Positions 44,023 to 53,833 of a DNA stretch of 64,000 bases are shown here, piece by piece. The position numbers and the translations under genes are program-made. The notes beneath the pieces were generated by a model. That model made no database searches, was not told where the DNA came from, and was given only the letters and a program-made list of their open reading frames with translations. Source of the stretch: Nodosilinea sp. WJT8-NPBG4 (GTDB taxonomy: Bacteria > Cyanobacteriota > Cyanobacteriia > Phormidesmidales > Phormidesmidaceae); NCBI GenBank assembly GCA_019359285.1, contig JAHHHQ010000025.1, positions 62,001 through 126,000 of the forward strand, read 5' to 3'. Position 1 is the stretch's first letter, and each line of letters opens with the position of its first letter.

Positions 44023-46617
44023 CTACCCCGCCACCACAAAGTTCACCAGCTTACCCGGCACCACAATCACCTTTTTGATCTCCTTGCCTTCCAGGTAGCG
44101 CTGGGCGACCTCAGATTCGCGGGCGTAGGTTTCTAGCGCCGCTTTGTCGGAGTCGGCGGGCACCTCTAGGGTGCCGCGCGTTTTGCCCATAACTTGGATG
44201 ACCAACGTGATCTCATCTACCACTAGGGCAGCGGGGTCAAATACGGGCCAGGGAGCGCGGTGGACCGAGTCTGGGTTGCCCAACTGGTGCCATAGCTCGT
44301 CGGCCATATGGGGAGCAAAGGGGGCCAGCAGCAGCACCAGGGCACGCACGCCCTCGGTATAAACGGGAGAATTCTTAGCCGCAGAATCCGTAAGCGCGTT
44401 GCTAAGCTTCATCAGCTCCGACACGGCGGTGTTGAACTGATAGTCGCCATCAATGTCTTCGGTGATCGCCTGAATGGCGGTGTGAATAGCACGACGCAGG
44501 GTTTTCTCGTCTTTGGAGAGATCGGCTGCGGCAACATCCCCGGCGGACGAATGGCCATTTGCCCCTACATTAGCGATGTATTCGGTGACTAGTCGCCAGA
44601 CACGGTTGAGGAAGCGGAACTGCCCCTCTACGTCAGCGTCGTCCCACTCCAAATCCTTCTCGGGGGGCGCTTTGAAGAGAATGAACATGCGAGCGGTGTC
44701 GGCCCCGTACTTGGCCAGTACCGATTTGGGGTCGACGCCGTTGTACTTCGACTTCGACATCTTTTCGTAGAACACCTCTAGGGCATCACCTGTGTCAGGA
44801 TCCACAGGGCTTGTAGGATCAGCAACGGTTTCCGGGGCGACGTACTTGCCGGTCTTGGGATTCTTGTAGGTGGTGTTTTGCACCATGCCCTGGGTCAGCA
44901 GCCGCTCAAAGGGTTCATCGCAGGAAAGCAGGCCGCGATCGCGCAGCACTTTAGTAATAAACCGCGAGTACAGTAGGTGCAAAATGGCATGCTCAATGCC
45001 GCCCACATACTGATCCACCGGCATCCAGCCGTTGGCCTGGGCTTGAGCAAAGGCCTGCTCAGGGTTCTTGGCATCGGTGTAGCGCAAAAAGTACCAGGAC
45101 GAATCGATGAAGGTGTCCATGGTGTCGGTTTCACGCCGGGCGGGGCGATTGCAGGTAGGACAGGGCACATTTACCCAGTCGCCCAGCTGAGCCAAGGGAG
45201 AGGCTCCCCGACCCGAAAATTCCACATCCTCGGGCAGCGTCACCGGCAGTTGGCCATCGGGCACGGGTACAATGCCGCACTCAGGGCAGTGCACCACAGG
45301 GATAGGAACACCCCAATAGCGCTGGCGGGAAATGAGCCAGTCGCGCAGGCGATAGTTGGCCTCGCCGTGGCCCTTATCGTTGGATTCGAGCCAGTGAATT
45401 GCTGCTGGGACGCTTTCGGCCTCCCCTTTACCCGCTGGAATGTCATTGAGCGGCCCAGAGTTGACCATGACGCCTTCTCCAGCCCAGGCGGTGGCCATTG
45501 TGTCGCCGTCGAGAGATTCCCCCACCGGCTGCACCACGACCTGGATGGGCAAGCCAAACTTGCGAGCAAACTCAAAGTCACGCTGGTCGTGGGCGGGCAC
45601 CGCCATAATTGCTCCGGTGCCGTAGCCCATCAGCACATAGTCAGCGATCCAGATAGGGATTTTGGCCTCGTTGACGGGGTTCACGGCATAGCTGCCGGTC
45701 CATACGCCAGTTTTTTCGCGGTCTTCGGCGGTGCGATCGATCTCGCTCTTGGTGGCGGCGGCCTTGCGGTAGTCGTCTACCGCAGCGACGCGATCGGGCG
45801 CAGTTAGCTTTTCCACCAAAGGATGCTCAGGCGACAGCACCATAAAGGTGGCCCCCCACAGGGTATCGGGCCGGGTGGTAAATACGGGCAGTGCATCTCC
45901 CGACTCAGTTTTGAAAACCACCCGTGCGCCGGTCGATTTGCCAATCCAGTTGGCCTGCATGGTGCGCACCCGCTCGGGCCAGCCGGGCAGCTTATCGAGG
46001 TTTTGCAGCAGCTCTTCGGCGTAGTCGGTAATTTTGAGGAACCACTGACGCAGCAGCTTTTTCTCTACGATCGCCCCCGATCGCCACGACTTCCCCTCAC
46101 TATCCACCTGTTCGTTAGCCAGCACCGTCTGGTCGATGGGATCCCAGTTGACCGCCGCCTCTTTCTGGTAGGCCAGTCCCATCTGGAGCATCTGAATGAA
46201 AATCCACTGGGTCCAGCGGTAGTAGTCGGGGGCACAGGTGGCCACCTCGCGCTCCCAGTCATAGGAGAGGCCAAGTTCCTGGAGCTGCGCCCTCATCTGG
46301 TCAATGTTTTGGTAGGTCCACTTGGCGGGGTGAATGCCGCGATCGATCGCGGCATTTTCCGCCGGCAGACCAAAGGCATCCCAACCCATAGGATGCAGCA
46401 CGCGATAGCCCTGCATGCGCCTCACCCGCGCTACCACATCAGTAATCGTGTAGTTGCGCACATGGCCCATGTGCAGGTTCCCCGACGGGTACGGAAACAT
46501 CGACAGCGCATAGAACTTAGGCTGATCGGGATTCTCGATCGCCCGGTCTAGCCCTTGCTCGGCCCAAGCCTGCTGCCACTTCTTCTCGATGTCTGCGGGG
46601 ATATATTTGGACTCCAC
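44023..46617 (-). CDS. leuS: Leucyl-tRNA synthetase
   Basis: The 864-residue class I synthetase has the HIGH-type motif in [17 protein letters not shown], the CP1 editing domain (about residues 225-425, with [13 protein letters not shown]), a zinc-like Cys cluster (CPEC...CPTC), and the KMSKS loop [13 protein letters not shown]. It charges tRNA-Leu. The length is normal. Its 3' end lies 13 nt from the permease remnant. Confidence 0.96.
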   Translation of the reverse strand: MESKYIPADIEKKWQQAWAEQGLDRAIENPDQPKFYALSMFPYPSGNLHMGHVRNYTITDVVARVRRMQGYRVLHPMGWDAFGLPAENAAIDRGIHPAKWTYQNIDQMRAQLQELGLSYDWEREVATCAPDYYRWTQWIFIQMLQMGLAYQKEAAVNWDPIDQTVLANEQVDSEGKSWRSGAIVEKKLLRQWFLKITDYAEELLQNLDKLPGWPERVRTMQANWIGKSTGARVVFKTESGDALPVFTTRPDTLWGATFMVLSPEHPLVEKLTAPDRVAAVDDYRKAAATKSEIDRTAEDREKTGVWTGSYAVNPVNEAKIPIWIADYVLMGYGTGAIMAVPAHDQRDFEFARKFGLPIQVVVQPVGESLDGDTMATAWAGEGVMVNSGPLNDIPAGKGEAESVPAAIHWLESNDKGHGEANYRLRDWLISRQRYWGVPIPVVHCPECGIVPVPDGQLPVTLPEDVEFSGRGASPLAQLGDWVNVPCPTCNRPARRETDTMDTFIDSSWYFLRYTDAKNPEQAFAQAQANGWMPVDQYVGGIEHAILHLLYSRFITKVLRDRGLLSCDEPFERLLTQGMVQNTTYKNPKTGKYVAPETVADPTSPVDPDTGDALEVFYEKMSKSKYNGVDPKSVLAKYGADTARMFILFKAPPEKDLEWDDADVEGQFRFLNRVWRLVTEYIANVGANGHSSAGDVAAADLSKDEKTLRRAIHTAIQAITEDIDGDYQFNTAVSELMKLSNALTDSAAKNSPVYTEGVRALVLLLAPFAPHMADELWHQLGNPDSVHRAPWPVFDPAALVVDEITLVIQVMGKTRGTLEVPADSDKAALETYARESEVAQRYLEGKEIKKVIVVPGKLVNFVVAG

Positions 46618-46710
46618 GTCCTTGACTCCTAATGCTGCACTGGTGCGATGTTCCCCATGATAGACGGGAGTGGCGGCAGGGAGGCAAGGGGAGTTATGGA
46701 GAGGAGGGCT

Positions 46711-46795
46711 TTAAGTTTTGAATGTTTAGTTTTGAATTTTGAATTAATCCCTGACAGCAAGAACTCAACACTCAAAACTTAAAACTCAAAATTAA
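46711..46795. repeat. STRR-like inverted repeat
   Basis: Units such as GTTTTGAATTTTGAATTAA on the left and CACTCAAAACTTAAAACTC on the right mirror each other. The same unit family occurs at 5657-5723. This copy lies between leuS and cpcT. Confidence 0.65.
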
Positions 46796-46801
46796 GCCCC
46801 A

Positions 46802-47392
46802 TTACCCTTTCACTTCATCAGCAAAGCTCGCCCGGCGCTTAAACTCAAACGGCCCCGCCAGCGACCCCCACAGGTGCTCGTGGGTTTCTGGGTCGCGGCC
46901 TCGATCCCAGCTGATGAACTGGTCGGCGTCAATTTCAAACTCGCTGTCTAAATAGGTGGTCTTGCCGTTGCGCTCGACCATGCAGGCTTTGCCAGGTTGA
47001 ACCGCTCCCTTAAAGCTGTTCCCTGTCCAGTGAACGATCATGTCGCAGCCGGGGGTTTTTTCAAAATGGTCAGCGGTGAGTTTTGAGAGCTGGTCGAGAT
47101 TGCGGGAGGCCCCGTAGAAGGCCTCGACATCCTTGAGGGTGTAGTTCTCAATCATAATGTGGTCGCCCTGGGCGCTGAGCTTCATGCCTCGGGCGCGGTA
47201 GGGCTGCTGAATCATAAAGTCGTAGGCCTGCTCAATGTAAAACCCTAGTCCACCTAGGGTTTCGGTGGGCAGGGGGCGCATGCAGACGCGAATGTGAGCA
47301 AACAGCGGTGGGTTTTCGAAGGCCTGCTGCTGGTTGCTAAAGTCTGCCGCCATCCAGCGGGCTAGGGTGTGAATGTCGGTGGCGTGAGTCAT
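46802..47392 (-). CDS. cpcT: CpcT/CpeT phycobiliprotein lyase
   Basis: This 196-residue member of the T-type lyases is a beta-barrel chromophore lyase that attaches phycocyanobilin to Cys155-type sites of phycocyanin/phycoerythrocyanin beta subunits. Features: MAADFSNQQQAFENPP, FYIEQAYDFMIQQPYR, and the conserved PGCDMIVHWTGNSFKGAVQ with DRGRDPETHEHLWGSLAGPF. The C-terminus ASFADEV is also typical. It indicates a phycobilisome-containing host. Confidence 0.92.
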   Translation of the reverse strand: MTHATDIHTLARWMAADFSNQQQAFENPPLFAHIRVCMRPLPTETLGGLGFYIEQAYDFMIQQPYRARGMKLSAQGDHIMIENYTLKDVEAFYGASRNLDQLSKLTADHFEKTPGCDMIVHWTGNSFKGAVQPGKACMVERNGKTTYLDSEFEIDADQFISWDRGRDPETHEHLWGSLAGPFEFKRRASFADEVKG

Positions 47393-47469
47393 GGATGGGT
47401 TTAGAAATCATCGTGGTAAGGTTGACCATAGTTTACAAGTTTGACGCGGGACCGTCAGAAAAGACCGCG

Positions 47470-47826
47470 ATGAAAAAGCTTCACCTTGCGCTCTCATCCA
47501 GTGATATTGCTGCCTCCGTGGCAGATTATTCTGCCCGTTTGGGATGCAGTCCAGCGCTGGTGATCGAAGGCACCTATGCCCTGTGGCGCACGGAGACGCT
47601 GAATCTTTCCATTCGCCATGCCCCTGAAGTGTCGCCAGGACAGCTACGCCACCTGGGCTGGGAAGATGACGAGGCCGAAGCATTTACCGCCGAGGTAGAT
47701 GTCAATGGCATTACCTGGGAGCACTTCGCCGCCCGCCACCAGGCCGAGGAGATTCAGGCCGCTTGGCCGGGGACAGATTATCGAGTCGCGGGCGGCAAGG
47801 AAACCAATGGACACCATGGAAACTGA
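47470..47826 (+). CDS. VOC/glyoxalase-fold small protein
   Basis: The frame has 118 residues from the ATG at 47470, which follows a GACCGCG stretch without a strong ribosome site. MKKLHLALSSSDIAASVADY resembles the first beta-alpha module of glyoxalase/bleomycin-resistance proteins. The substrate is unknown. It overlaps the start of the next gene by 20 nt, suggesting co-transcription. Confidence 0.72.
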   Translation: MKKLHLALSSSDIAASVADYSARLGCSPALVIEGTYALWRTETLNLSIRHAPEVSPGQLRHLGWEDDEAEAFTAEVDVNGITWEHFAARHQAEEIQAAWPGTDYRVAGGKETNGHHGN

Positions 47827-48343
47827 CCTGACTGTTGAGACCTACCACCTGCATGTAGAACTACTGGACAGCGACCCCTACATTTGGCGGCAGATCGCTG
47901 TGCGGGGCGATCTCTCCCTGGCAGAGCTCCACCAAGTGTTAGCGGCAGCGATGGGATGGTCGGGGGAGGCTGACTACGGGTTCAAGGGCCAGGGTAAGGT
48001 TTTGCAGGTTGGGGAAGATCGCTTGCTCTCTACCCTCATCACCCAGCCCGGTGAGGCGCTGATCTATAACTATGCTCCCGCCCAGGGTTGGCTGCATAAG
48101 GTAACCCTGAAGGCGATCGCCCCCAGCGAACATCCCTCACCCCACTGCACTGCTGGGGAACGCCAGTGCCCGCCGGAGTTTTGCAACGGCGTGTGGGACT
48201 ACGTTGACCTGATCGATCGCCTGGGCGACGGCGATGATCCTGATGAAATCGATGCTCTCTGGCAAAAAGTTGGCTACGATTTCGACCCTGAACGGTTTGA
48301 TCTAGCGGCCGCCAACCAGCGATTGCAGGGGCTATCCCTCTGA
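47807..48343 (+). CDS. pRiA4b ORF-3-like protein
   Basis: About 178 residues from the ATG at 47807 (AAGGA six nt upstream; an alternative ATG is three codons later). The core LLDSDPYIWRQIAVRGDLSL followed by ELHQVLAAAMGW is the plasmid pRiA4b ORF-3 (PF07929) pattern, with NYAPAQGWLHKVTL near the middle. The family is widespread and uncharacterised, sometimes carried by mobile elements. There is no transposase nearby. Confidence 0.82.
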   Translation: MDTMETDLTVETYHLHVELLDSDPYIWRQIAVRGDLSLAELHQVLAAAMGWSGEADYGFKGQGKVLQVGEDRLLSTLITQPGEALIYNYAPAQGWLHKVTLKAIAPSEHPSPHCTAGERQCPPEFCNGVWDYVDLIDRLGDGDDPDEIDALWQKVGYDFDPERFDLAAANQRLQGLSL

Positions 48344-48375
48344 GTTCACTCTGACCTGTCAGGAGAGCTTTGAAT

Positions 48376-48678
48376 ATGATTCTGGTATCTGGAAAAGTTC
48401 GCTTTTACCAAGATGATCTAGAGCGAATTCGTCCTGCAATGGCAGTCATGATCAACGCCAGTCTGGCTGAAGACGGCTGCATTGATTATGCCTACTCCAT
48501 CGATGTTTTAGATCCAACCATTATGCGAATCATCGAGCGCTGGCGCGATCGCGCTGCCCTCGCTGCCCACTTTCAAACACGACACATGGCTGAGTGGAAT
48601 GCCGTGCTGGCTGAACTCAACATCAGCGATCGCGAGCTTTTCATGATGGATGGCGACCCGCTTGAGTTTGCAGTATGA
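48376..48678 (+). CDS. Antibiotic biosynthesis monooxygenase (ABM) domain protein
   Basis: This protein of about 100 residues (ATG at 48376) has the dimeric alpha-beta-barrel ABM fold: MILVSGKVRFYQDDLERI, EDGCIDYAYSIDVLDP, and ERWRDRAALAAHFQTRHM. Members act as cofactor-free oxygenases on quinones or stabilise heme. The function here is unknown. It follows the pRiA4b-type gene by 30 nt. Confidence 0.85.
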   Translation: MILVSGKVRFYQDDLERIRPAMAVMINASLAEDGCIDYAYSIDVLDPTIMRIIERWRDRAALAAHFQTRHMAEWNAVLAELNISDRELFMMDGDPLEFAV

Positions 48679-48776
48679 CCAGACCACGCCAACCTACGGC
48701 AACTTCAGGTAGGGGCAAAGCTACTAGCCATTAACCGACGATAGCCTCACTATCGAAGCGCTGGCGTCAGTCAATC

Positions 48777-49841
48777 TCAATGGCGTTTAGAGCTGATCGC
48801 ATCCTTAAGATCACCCACCAAATCATCAATCGCCTTAATGGTCGTGTTCCAGCCACACATCAGCCGCGCCCCGTCACTGCCGATGAAGGTGTAAAACTTC
48901 CAACCCTGACGGTAAAGTTCGTCGATCAGGGGCTGAGGCATTTGCACAAACACCCCGTTAGCCTGGCGCGGAAACAGAATCTTCAGCTCGGGAATTTGCC
49001 GCAGCTGCTGCTCTAGATAGGCAGCCATGCGGTTGGCGTGGTCGGCGTTGCGCAGCCACGCGCCCGTCTCTAACAGCCCTAACCATGGGGCTGAGATAAA
49101 CCGCATTTTTGAGCACAGCTGCCCCGCCTGCTTGCAGCGGTAGGCAAAGTCTTCAGCTAAGCTACGGTCAAAGAAAAGAATTGCCTCACCTATCCCCATG
49201 CCGTTCTTGGTGCCGCAGCAGCACAGCACGTCAACGCCTGCCTTCCAGGTTAGATCGGCCGGGGTTTTGCCTGAGGCCACTAGAGCATTGGCAAAGCGAG
49301 CCCCATCCATATGCACCTTTAGCCCGTGGTGGCGCGCCAGACCGCTGATGGCTGCCAGCTCATCGGTGGTGTAGAGAGTGCCTACCTCCGTAGCTTGGGT
49401 GAGGCTAATCACCTTAGGCTTGGGGTAGTGAATATCGGTGCGCTTAGTAATCAGGCGCTCCACGTCGGCGGGGTCGAGCTTGCCGTTGTCGCCCTGAGCC
49501 AGCAGCAGCTTAGAGCCATTGCTGGCAAATTCAGGGGCACCGCACTCGTCGGTTTCGACATGGGCCAACTCGTGGCAAATTACGCTGTGGTAAGACTGGC
49601 ACAGCGCCGCTAGGGTCAAAGAGTTGGCCGCCGTGCCGTTAAAGACAAAAAATACCTCGCAGTCGGTTTCAAAGATATTGCGAAAGGCATCCGAAGCCTT
49701 TTGAGTCCATTCGTCGTCGCCGTAGGCGGGCACATCTCCCTGATTGGCCTGCAGCAGATAGTCCAGAGCTTCGGGACAGATGCCGGAGTAGTTGTCGCTG
49801 GCGAACTGGAGGGGGCGGGTAGTCGGTGGGGCGGTGAGCAT
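48777..49841 (-). CDS. ltaE: Low-specificity L-threonine aldolase
   Basis: About 354 residues from the ATG at 49841; a longer frame to 49892 is possible and neither start has a good ribosome site. This PLP fold-type I lyase cleaves threonine and allo-threonine to glycine and acetaldehyde. It carries the PLP-lysine in CCCGTKNGMGIGEAILFF and the N-terminal QFASDNYSGICPEAL. Convergent with the ABM gene. Confidence 0.92.
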   Translation of the reverse strand: MLTAPPTTRPLQFASDNYSGICPEALDYLLQANQGDVPAYGDDEWTQKASDAFRNIFETDCEVFFVFNGTAANSLTLAALCQSYHSVICHELAHVETDECGAPEFASNGSKLLLAQGDNGKLDPADVERLITKRTDIHYPKPKVISLTQATEVGTLYTTDELAAISGLARHHGLKVHMDGARFANALVASGKTPADLTWKAGVDVLCCCGTKNGMGIGEAILFFDRSLAEDFAYRCKQAGQLCSKMRFISAPWLGLLETGAWLRNADHANRMAAYLEQQLRQIPELKILFPRQANGVFVQMPQPLIDELYRQGWKFYTFIGSDGARLMCGWNTTIKAIDDLVGDLKDAISSKRH

Positions 49842-50010
49842 GGCGGCGGTGGGTGGGGGTGTTTTGAGGATAGCGTGTGGGTGAGGGGCCATAAGGAGGG
49901 CAGGGGGGAGGTAGGGAATGCTCCTCTAAGGGCGATGAGGTGGACGGCGGGGGGAGTGGACTAGGGGAAGAACGTGAGAAGAAGGGGGATGCAGTAAGAT
50001 TGGGGAGCTT

Positions 50011-50583
50011 ATGGAAGCATTAAACCGCAACAGAACTGGGTATTGGGCTATGGCGCGTAGGTCTCGCTGGGTTTGGATAGTAGCAGCGGTGGCTGGGGCC
50101 TCGGTAGCTCTAGATGGAGGTGCTCTGGCTCCGTTGGGAGGGGTACCGGCCCAGGCCCAGGATGGCGGCACCATTACCCTGCGCTCAGATATTCAAGAAG
50201 CCAATGCTGCTACGGGCATCATTACCGCCCGAGGCAATGTGCAAATCGATTACCCAACTCGCGGCATTCAGGCTACATCGGCCCAGGCTGACTATTTCAG
50301 CAATGAGGATCGCATTGTGCTCAGCGGCAACGTCGTCGTGACTCAGAAGGGCAACACGCTGCGAGCCGAGGTAGTCACTTACCTGATTGAAGAAGATCGC
50401 TTTGTGGCAACCCCTCGTCCCAACGACCAGGTTGAGGCGGTCTATATTCTGCCTGAGTCACCGCCTGCGCCAGCATCAAACAGCGGCGGGGCAGGCAATC
50501 GCGCCCCTGCCCCACGCCCTCCAGTGGTGCTAGATGTTAGCCCCGTCGAGGGCGGAGCTCAGCCTTTAAATCCTGGTCAATAA
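50011..50583 (+). CDS. lptA: LptA/OstA-like LPS transport protein
   Basis: The 190-residue protein starts MEALNRNRTGYWAMARR, with GGGAG four bases upstream. A signal-peptide-like segment lies at about residues 20-50, ending near AQAQ. The OstA beta-jelly-roll repeats follow: RSDIQEANAATGIITARGNV and GIQATSAQADYFSNEDRIVL. The C-terminus is a Pro-rich tail. It bridges LPS across the periplasm together with LptB and LptF, here separated from them by two inserted genes. Confidence 0.88.
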   Translation: MEALNRNRTGYWAMARRSRWVWIVAAVAGASVALDGGALAPLGGVPAQAQDGGTITLRSDIQEANAATGIITARGNVQIDYPTRGIQATSAQADYFSNEDRIVLSGNVVVTQKGNTLRAEVVTYLIEEDRFVATPRPNDQVEAVYILPESPPAPASNSGGAGNRAPAPRPPVVLDVSPVEGGAQPLNPGQ

Positions 50584-51276
50584 AACGCCGTTTCCTAATT
50601 CCTAAAAAGTTTTTGGATATAAATTGCCACCAAAAACTGTATTTAGATCGGTGAGGGGTCTGGCCCACTTGACGCAAACAATCACAGTGTTACGCTCGGT
50701 AAGCTGTTTAGAGTTGGATTGATTGCCAGCTACTTAATACCGTAAAGCTGAATTTGTTTGTTTAAACTTTATCAATTTCTTACGAATCGAGGATGGTTTA
50801 AGAAGCCTTTTCATGCGATCGCAGGTTATTGCCCACGGCTTAGCTAATATAAGTATGAGCACACGCAGTAGAAGATTCGTATTACAGCTCTGTCCAAATC
50901 GGCCAGATCGGTATTGATGTTCAACGCTGGCTATGCTTTAAGTGTTCCCTAAATTATTAAAGAGTACTACACGATTAATTAAGCTAAGTTGATTCATCCA
51001 GAATAAAACGCTGGTGAAGTTGCGCAGGCTGGAAAAATACCTGTGATTTTTAGGCCGTTGAGTACGTGATATTGCGATGTTCGCTTGATGCTAAATCTGA
51101 TTTTAGCATCAGTTGGTTTACGGTGTCTCGACACTTTTTTAGACTGATGCAGTCTTATTGCTCTAGGGCTTTGTGAATTTCCCTGGAGACAACTCTAGCG
51201 TTTTTTGTAAGCGGCTTTAGGAGCTGACTTTATTCCTGAAAATCGTTGCGCATAGTATTTCTTTGACTTAATCAAT
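50584..51276. other. AT-rich intergenic region with stacked hairpins
   Basis: This non-coding stretch of 693 nt is noticeably AT-richer than its neighbours and leads into the inserted dioxygenase gene. Three inverted repeats lie in 51086-51155. The remainder shows nothing I can support. Confidence 0.55.
51086..51155 (+). terminator. Cluster of three hairpins
   Basis: First: TGATGCTAAA (51086-51095) pairs perfectly with TTTAGCATCA (51102-51111). Second: GTGTC-TC-GACAC (51123-51134), followed by six Ts (51135-51140), a terminator-like pattern. Third: AGACTG (51141-51146) pairs with CAGTCT (51150-51155). Together they could form a structured leader or attenuator 120 nt before the dioxygenase gene. 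Confidence 0.5.
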
Positions 51277-52236
51277 ATGCTTACTCATTTTCCTCGCGTT
51301 CCATGTCTGGCAGAAACTTTTGCCGGCAGGTTAATGCAGCGCTCGCTCAAGAAAGTAGAAGATATTCTGCGGCTCTTCCGAGGCGATCCTAAGTTTTTGG
51401 TAATGAGTTGGCTAGCTCGTTTTATTGCAATCCGAGAGTGGGTTGCCCGTCGCGGCGAATATCTTCCTCCCGCGGTACTTGATGCGACAGTGATTCACGA
51501 GACAGAGGTGGCCTGTCCCCTAATGAGCCCAAGCCAGATGGCGCAACTCATTCGCACCAATGGCTATTACGTTGGGTTTTCGCTACAGCCCAGCATTCTG
51601 CAGGGGTTGTTGACCTTTGCCAAGACAACGCCCTGCTATGCCAACCGCAATCCATCCCAGCCGTTCTACATCCAGCACAGAGACAAAATGGAGCAAAAAC
51701 TGGGCGCTCCGCTGCTAGTGGCTGGCTATTTAGATCGCCATGAATCGTGCCGGGCTTATCAAAAAATCAAGCATGATCCTTACCTGTTGGCGATCGCTAG
51801 TCAGTACCTCAATCACCCGGCGGTGTATCTGCGGGGCGAGCTAGCGTGGGGATTTCCGGCTCCTAATACCCTAACCGATAAAATCAAAACAGCGCGGGTT
51901 TACCATTGCGATATCAACGACTTTAAAGCGATCAAATTTTTCTTTTACCTTACCGACGTTGGCGAGGGCGACGGCCCCCACGTCTATATGGAGGGTACTC
52001 ATCGCACGAGAAAGTTTAGCCACCAGAGCTTGGGTCAGCGCTGCGCGGCGATCGCTGACGAAACCCTAGTTCAAATCTATGGCCGCGATCGCGTTCAGGT
52101 GGTTACCGGTGCTGCTGGACTAGGCTTTGCGGGAGATCCCTATTGCCTACATAAGGGCACCGTACCTATCGAAAATTCTCGGCTGCTGCTACAGCTAGAA
52201 TTTGGCATTACCCCCTACCGCATCTGGTACTTTTAA
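51277..52236 (+). CDS. Phytanoyl-CoA-hydroxylase-like Fe(II)/2-oxoglutarate oxygenase
   Basis: The 319-residue protein has a jelly-roll core with the iron-binding HxD in ARVYHCDINDFKAIKFF and a distal His in YCLHKGTVPIENSRLLLQLE, followed by a 2-oxoglutarate-binding Arg candidate. The N-terminal ~90 residues are helical. PhyH-like enzymes hydroxylate varied small molecules and sugar or lipid parts. Its location next to a GT4 glycosyltransferase suggests a glycan or lipid substrate; this is inference. Confidence 0.78.
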   Translation: MLTHFPRVPCLAETFAGRLMQRSLKKVEDILRLFRGDPKFLVMSWLARFIAIREWVARRGEYLPPAVLDATVIHETEVACPLMSPSQMAQLIRTNGYYVGFSLQPSILQGLLTFAKTTPCYANRNPSQPFYIQHRDKMEQKLGAPLLVAGYLDRHESCRAYQKIKHDPYLLAIASQYLNHPAVYLRGELAWGFPAPNTLTDKIKTARVYHCDINDFKAIKFFFYLTDVGEGDGPHVYMEGTHRTRKFSHQSLGQRCAAIADETLVQIYGRDRVQVVTGAAGLGFAGDPYCLHKGTVPIENSRLLLQLEFGITPYRIWYF

Positions 52237-52387
52237 GGCTTATGATGTTTGCACTCCCTATCATTTTTATCCCTAGAAGCATGGCCCGCCTTGTTCTCAA
52301 TTAACTTTTAGAATATGGCGATTAATAACATTAATTTTTGCCTGCAATCGTTAAATATTAAAGTGTATCTCTTAGGAATAAATAAAA

Positions 52388-53635
52388 ATGTCGATCGCTC
52401 AACTTGACGCTACTGAGCAGGAGCCTAGAAAAATAGCCTACCTAGTTAATCAGTATCCTAAGGTTAGCCATAGCTTTATTCGCCGTGAAATTGCTGCCCT
52501 TGAAACTCAGGGGCTAACGGTAGCTAGGTTTTCGATTCGCTCCTGCGCCGATGAACTGGTAGACCCCGACGACATCGAAGAGCTAGACAAAACTCAGATT
52601 GTGCTAGACCATCCTTGGTCTGAGCTACTACTCACCATTGCCTGGGTTGTGCTACAGCGACCCATGGCGTTTGTAGCCGCCCTCGGCTTAGCCTTGCAGC
52701 TTGGCCTTAAGAATGAATCGGGGCTGCTGTATCACCTAGCCTACCTAGCCGAAGCTTGTGTGCTGCTAGCTTGGTTCGAGGCCGCCGACATCGACCATGC
52801 TCACGCCCACTTTGGCACCAACTCAACGACCGTAGTCATGCTGTGCCATGCCCTGGGCGGGCCACCCTACAGCTTTACGGTGCATGGGCCAGAAGAGTTT
52901 GACAAGGTGAGGGCGATTTCACTGGCCGAAAAAATCAGGCGCGCTGCCTTTGTTGTCGCCATTAGTTCCTTTGGCAAGAGCCAACTGTACCGTTGGACAG
53001 CCCTAGAAGACTGGCCCAAAGTCCACGTCGTGCACTGCGGACTCGATCAGAAGTTTCTAGCGCAAGAGTTTACAACTATTCCAGAGCAGCGCCACCTGGT
53101 CTGTGTGGGGCGGCTCAGTGGGCAAAAGGGCCATCTGCTGCTGCTGGAGGCTGTCAAGCAGCTTGTAGATACAGGCTATCGATTTACAGTTGTGCTGGTG
53201 GGCGATGGCGAAATGCGATCGCAGGTCGAAGCGCTAATTACTACCTACGGACTGCAAAACTGCGTTTCGATTACGGGGTGGGTCTCCAGTGAAGTTGTCA
53301 AAACCCAGTTGCTCAAAGCTCAGGGGCTGGTATTGCCCAGCTTTGCCGAAGGCTTGCCCGTCGTTATTATGGAGGCCCTGGCCTTGGGACGACCGGTCAT
53401 TACTACCTCTATTGCCGGCATTCCTGAGCTGATCGAAACCGGCGTCAACGGCTGGCTGGTCGTACCTGGATCGGTAGAGTCGCTGGTCGAGGCCATGCGC
53501 GCTGCCCTCGATACTTCCCCAGCAGAGTTAGAGACTATGGGTAAAGCGGGCATGGCAAAAGTCGCGCAGCAGCACAATATCGACCTTGAGGCTGCTCATC
53601 TGGCCCGGCTTTTCGTTGAGAGTGGCCAAAGCTAG
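52388..53635 (+). CDS. Family 4 glycosyltransferase (colanic-acid WcaL-like)
   Basis: The 415-residue GT-B enzyme starts KIAYLVNQYPKVSHSFIRRE, as in WcaL-type proteins. The donor domain contains HLVCVGRLSGQKGHLLLLEA and the E-x7-E site in FAEGLPVVIMEALALGRPVI. It follows the oxygenase by 151 nt in the same direction and lies before lptB. Confidence 0.9.
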   Translation: MSIAQLDATEQEPRKIAYLVNQYPKVSHSFIRREIAALETQGLTVARFSIRSCADELVDPDDIEELDKTQIVLDHPWSELLLTIAWVVLQRPMAFVAALGLALQLGLKNESGLLYHLAYLAEACVLLAWFEAADIDHAHAHFGTNSTTVVMLCHALGGPPYSFTVHGPEEFDKVRAISLAEKIRRAAFVVAISSFGKSQLYRWTALEDWPKVHVVHCGLDQKFLAQEFTTIPEQRHLVCVGRLSGQKGHLLLLEAVKQLVDTGYRFTVVLVGDGEMRSQVEALITTYGLQNCVSITGWVSSEVVKTQLLKAQGLVLPSFAEGLPVVIMEALALGRPVITTSIAGIPELIETGVNGWLVVPGSVESLVEAMRAALDTSPAELETMGKAGMAKVAQQHNIDLEAAHLARLFVESGQS

Positions 53636-53833
53636 GCGGGTTTTCTATGTTTGTTCCGACCCCCAGTAGTTTTGTCGGGCTAGGTTCTCAAGGACACCTC
53701 GGCAAAGCCCACCAGCCCAGGAATTTGGGCGAAGTGCCATGAACCAGCTCGTCGGGGGCCACCGCCTAGAGTAGGGAAGAGCTTTGATACAATTTACGCA
53801 GCTCAATCAAACTCTACTGGCCCAGGCGCGCCC

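Noticed and set aside
44977..45807. 276-codon open frame on the plus strand inside leuS
   Set aside because: Antisense shadow of leuS, with composition driven by the GC-rich opposite strand and no domain signature.
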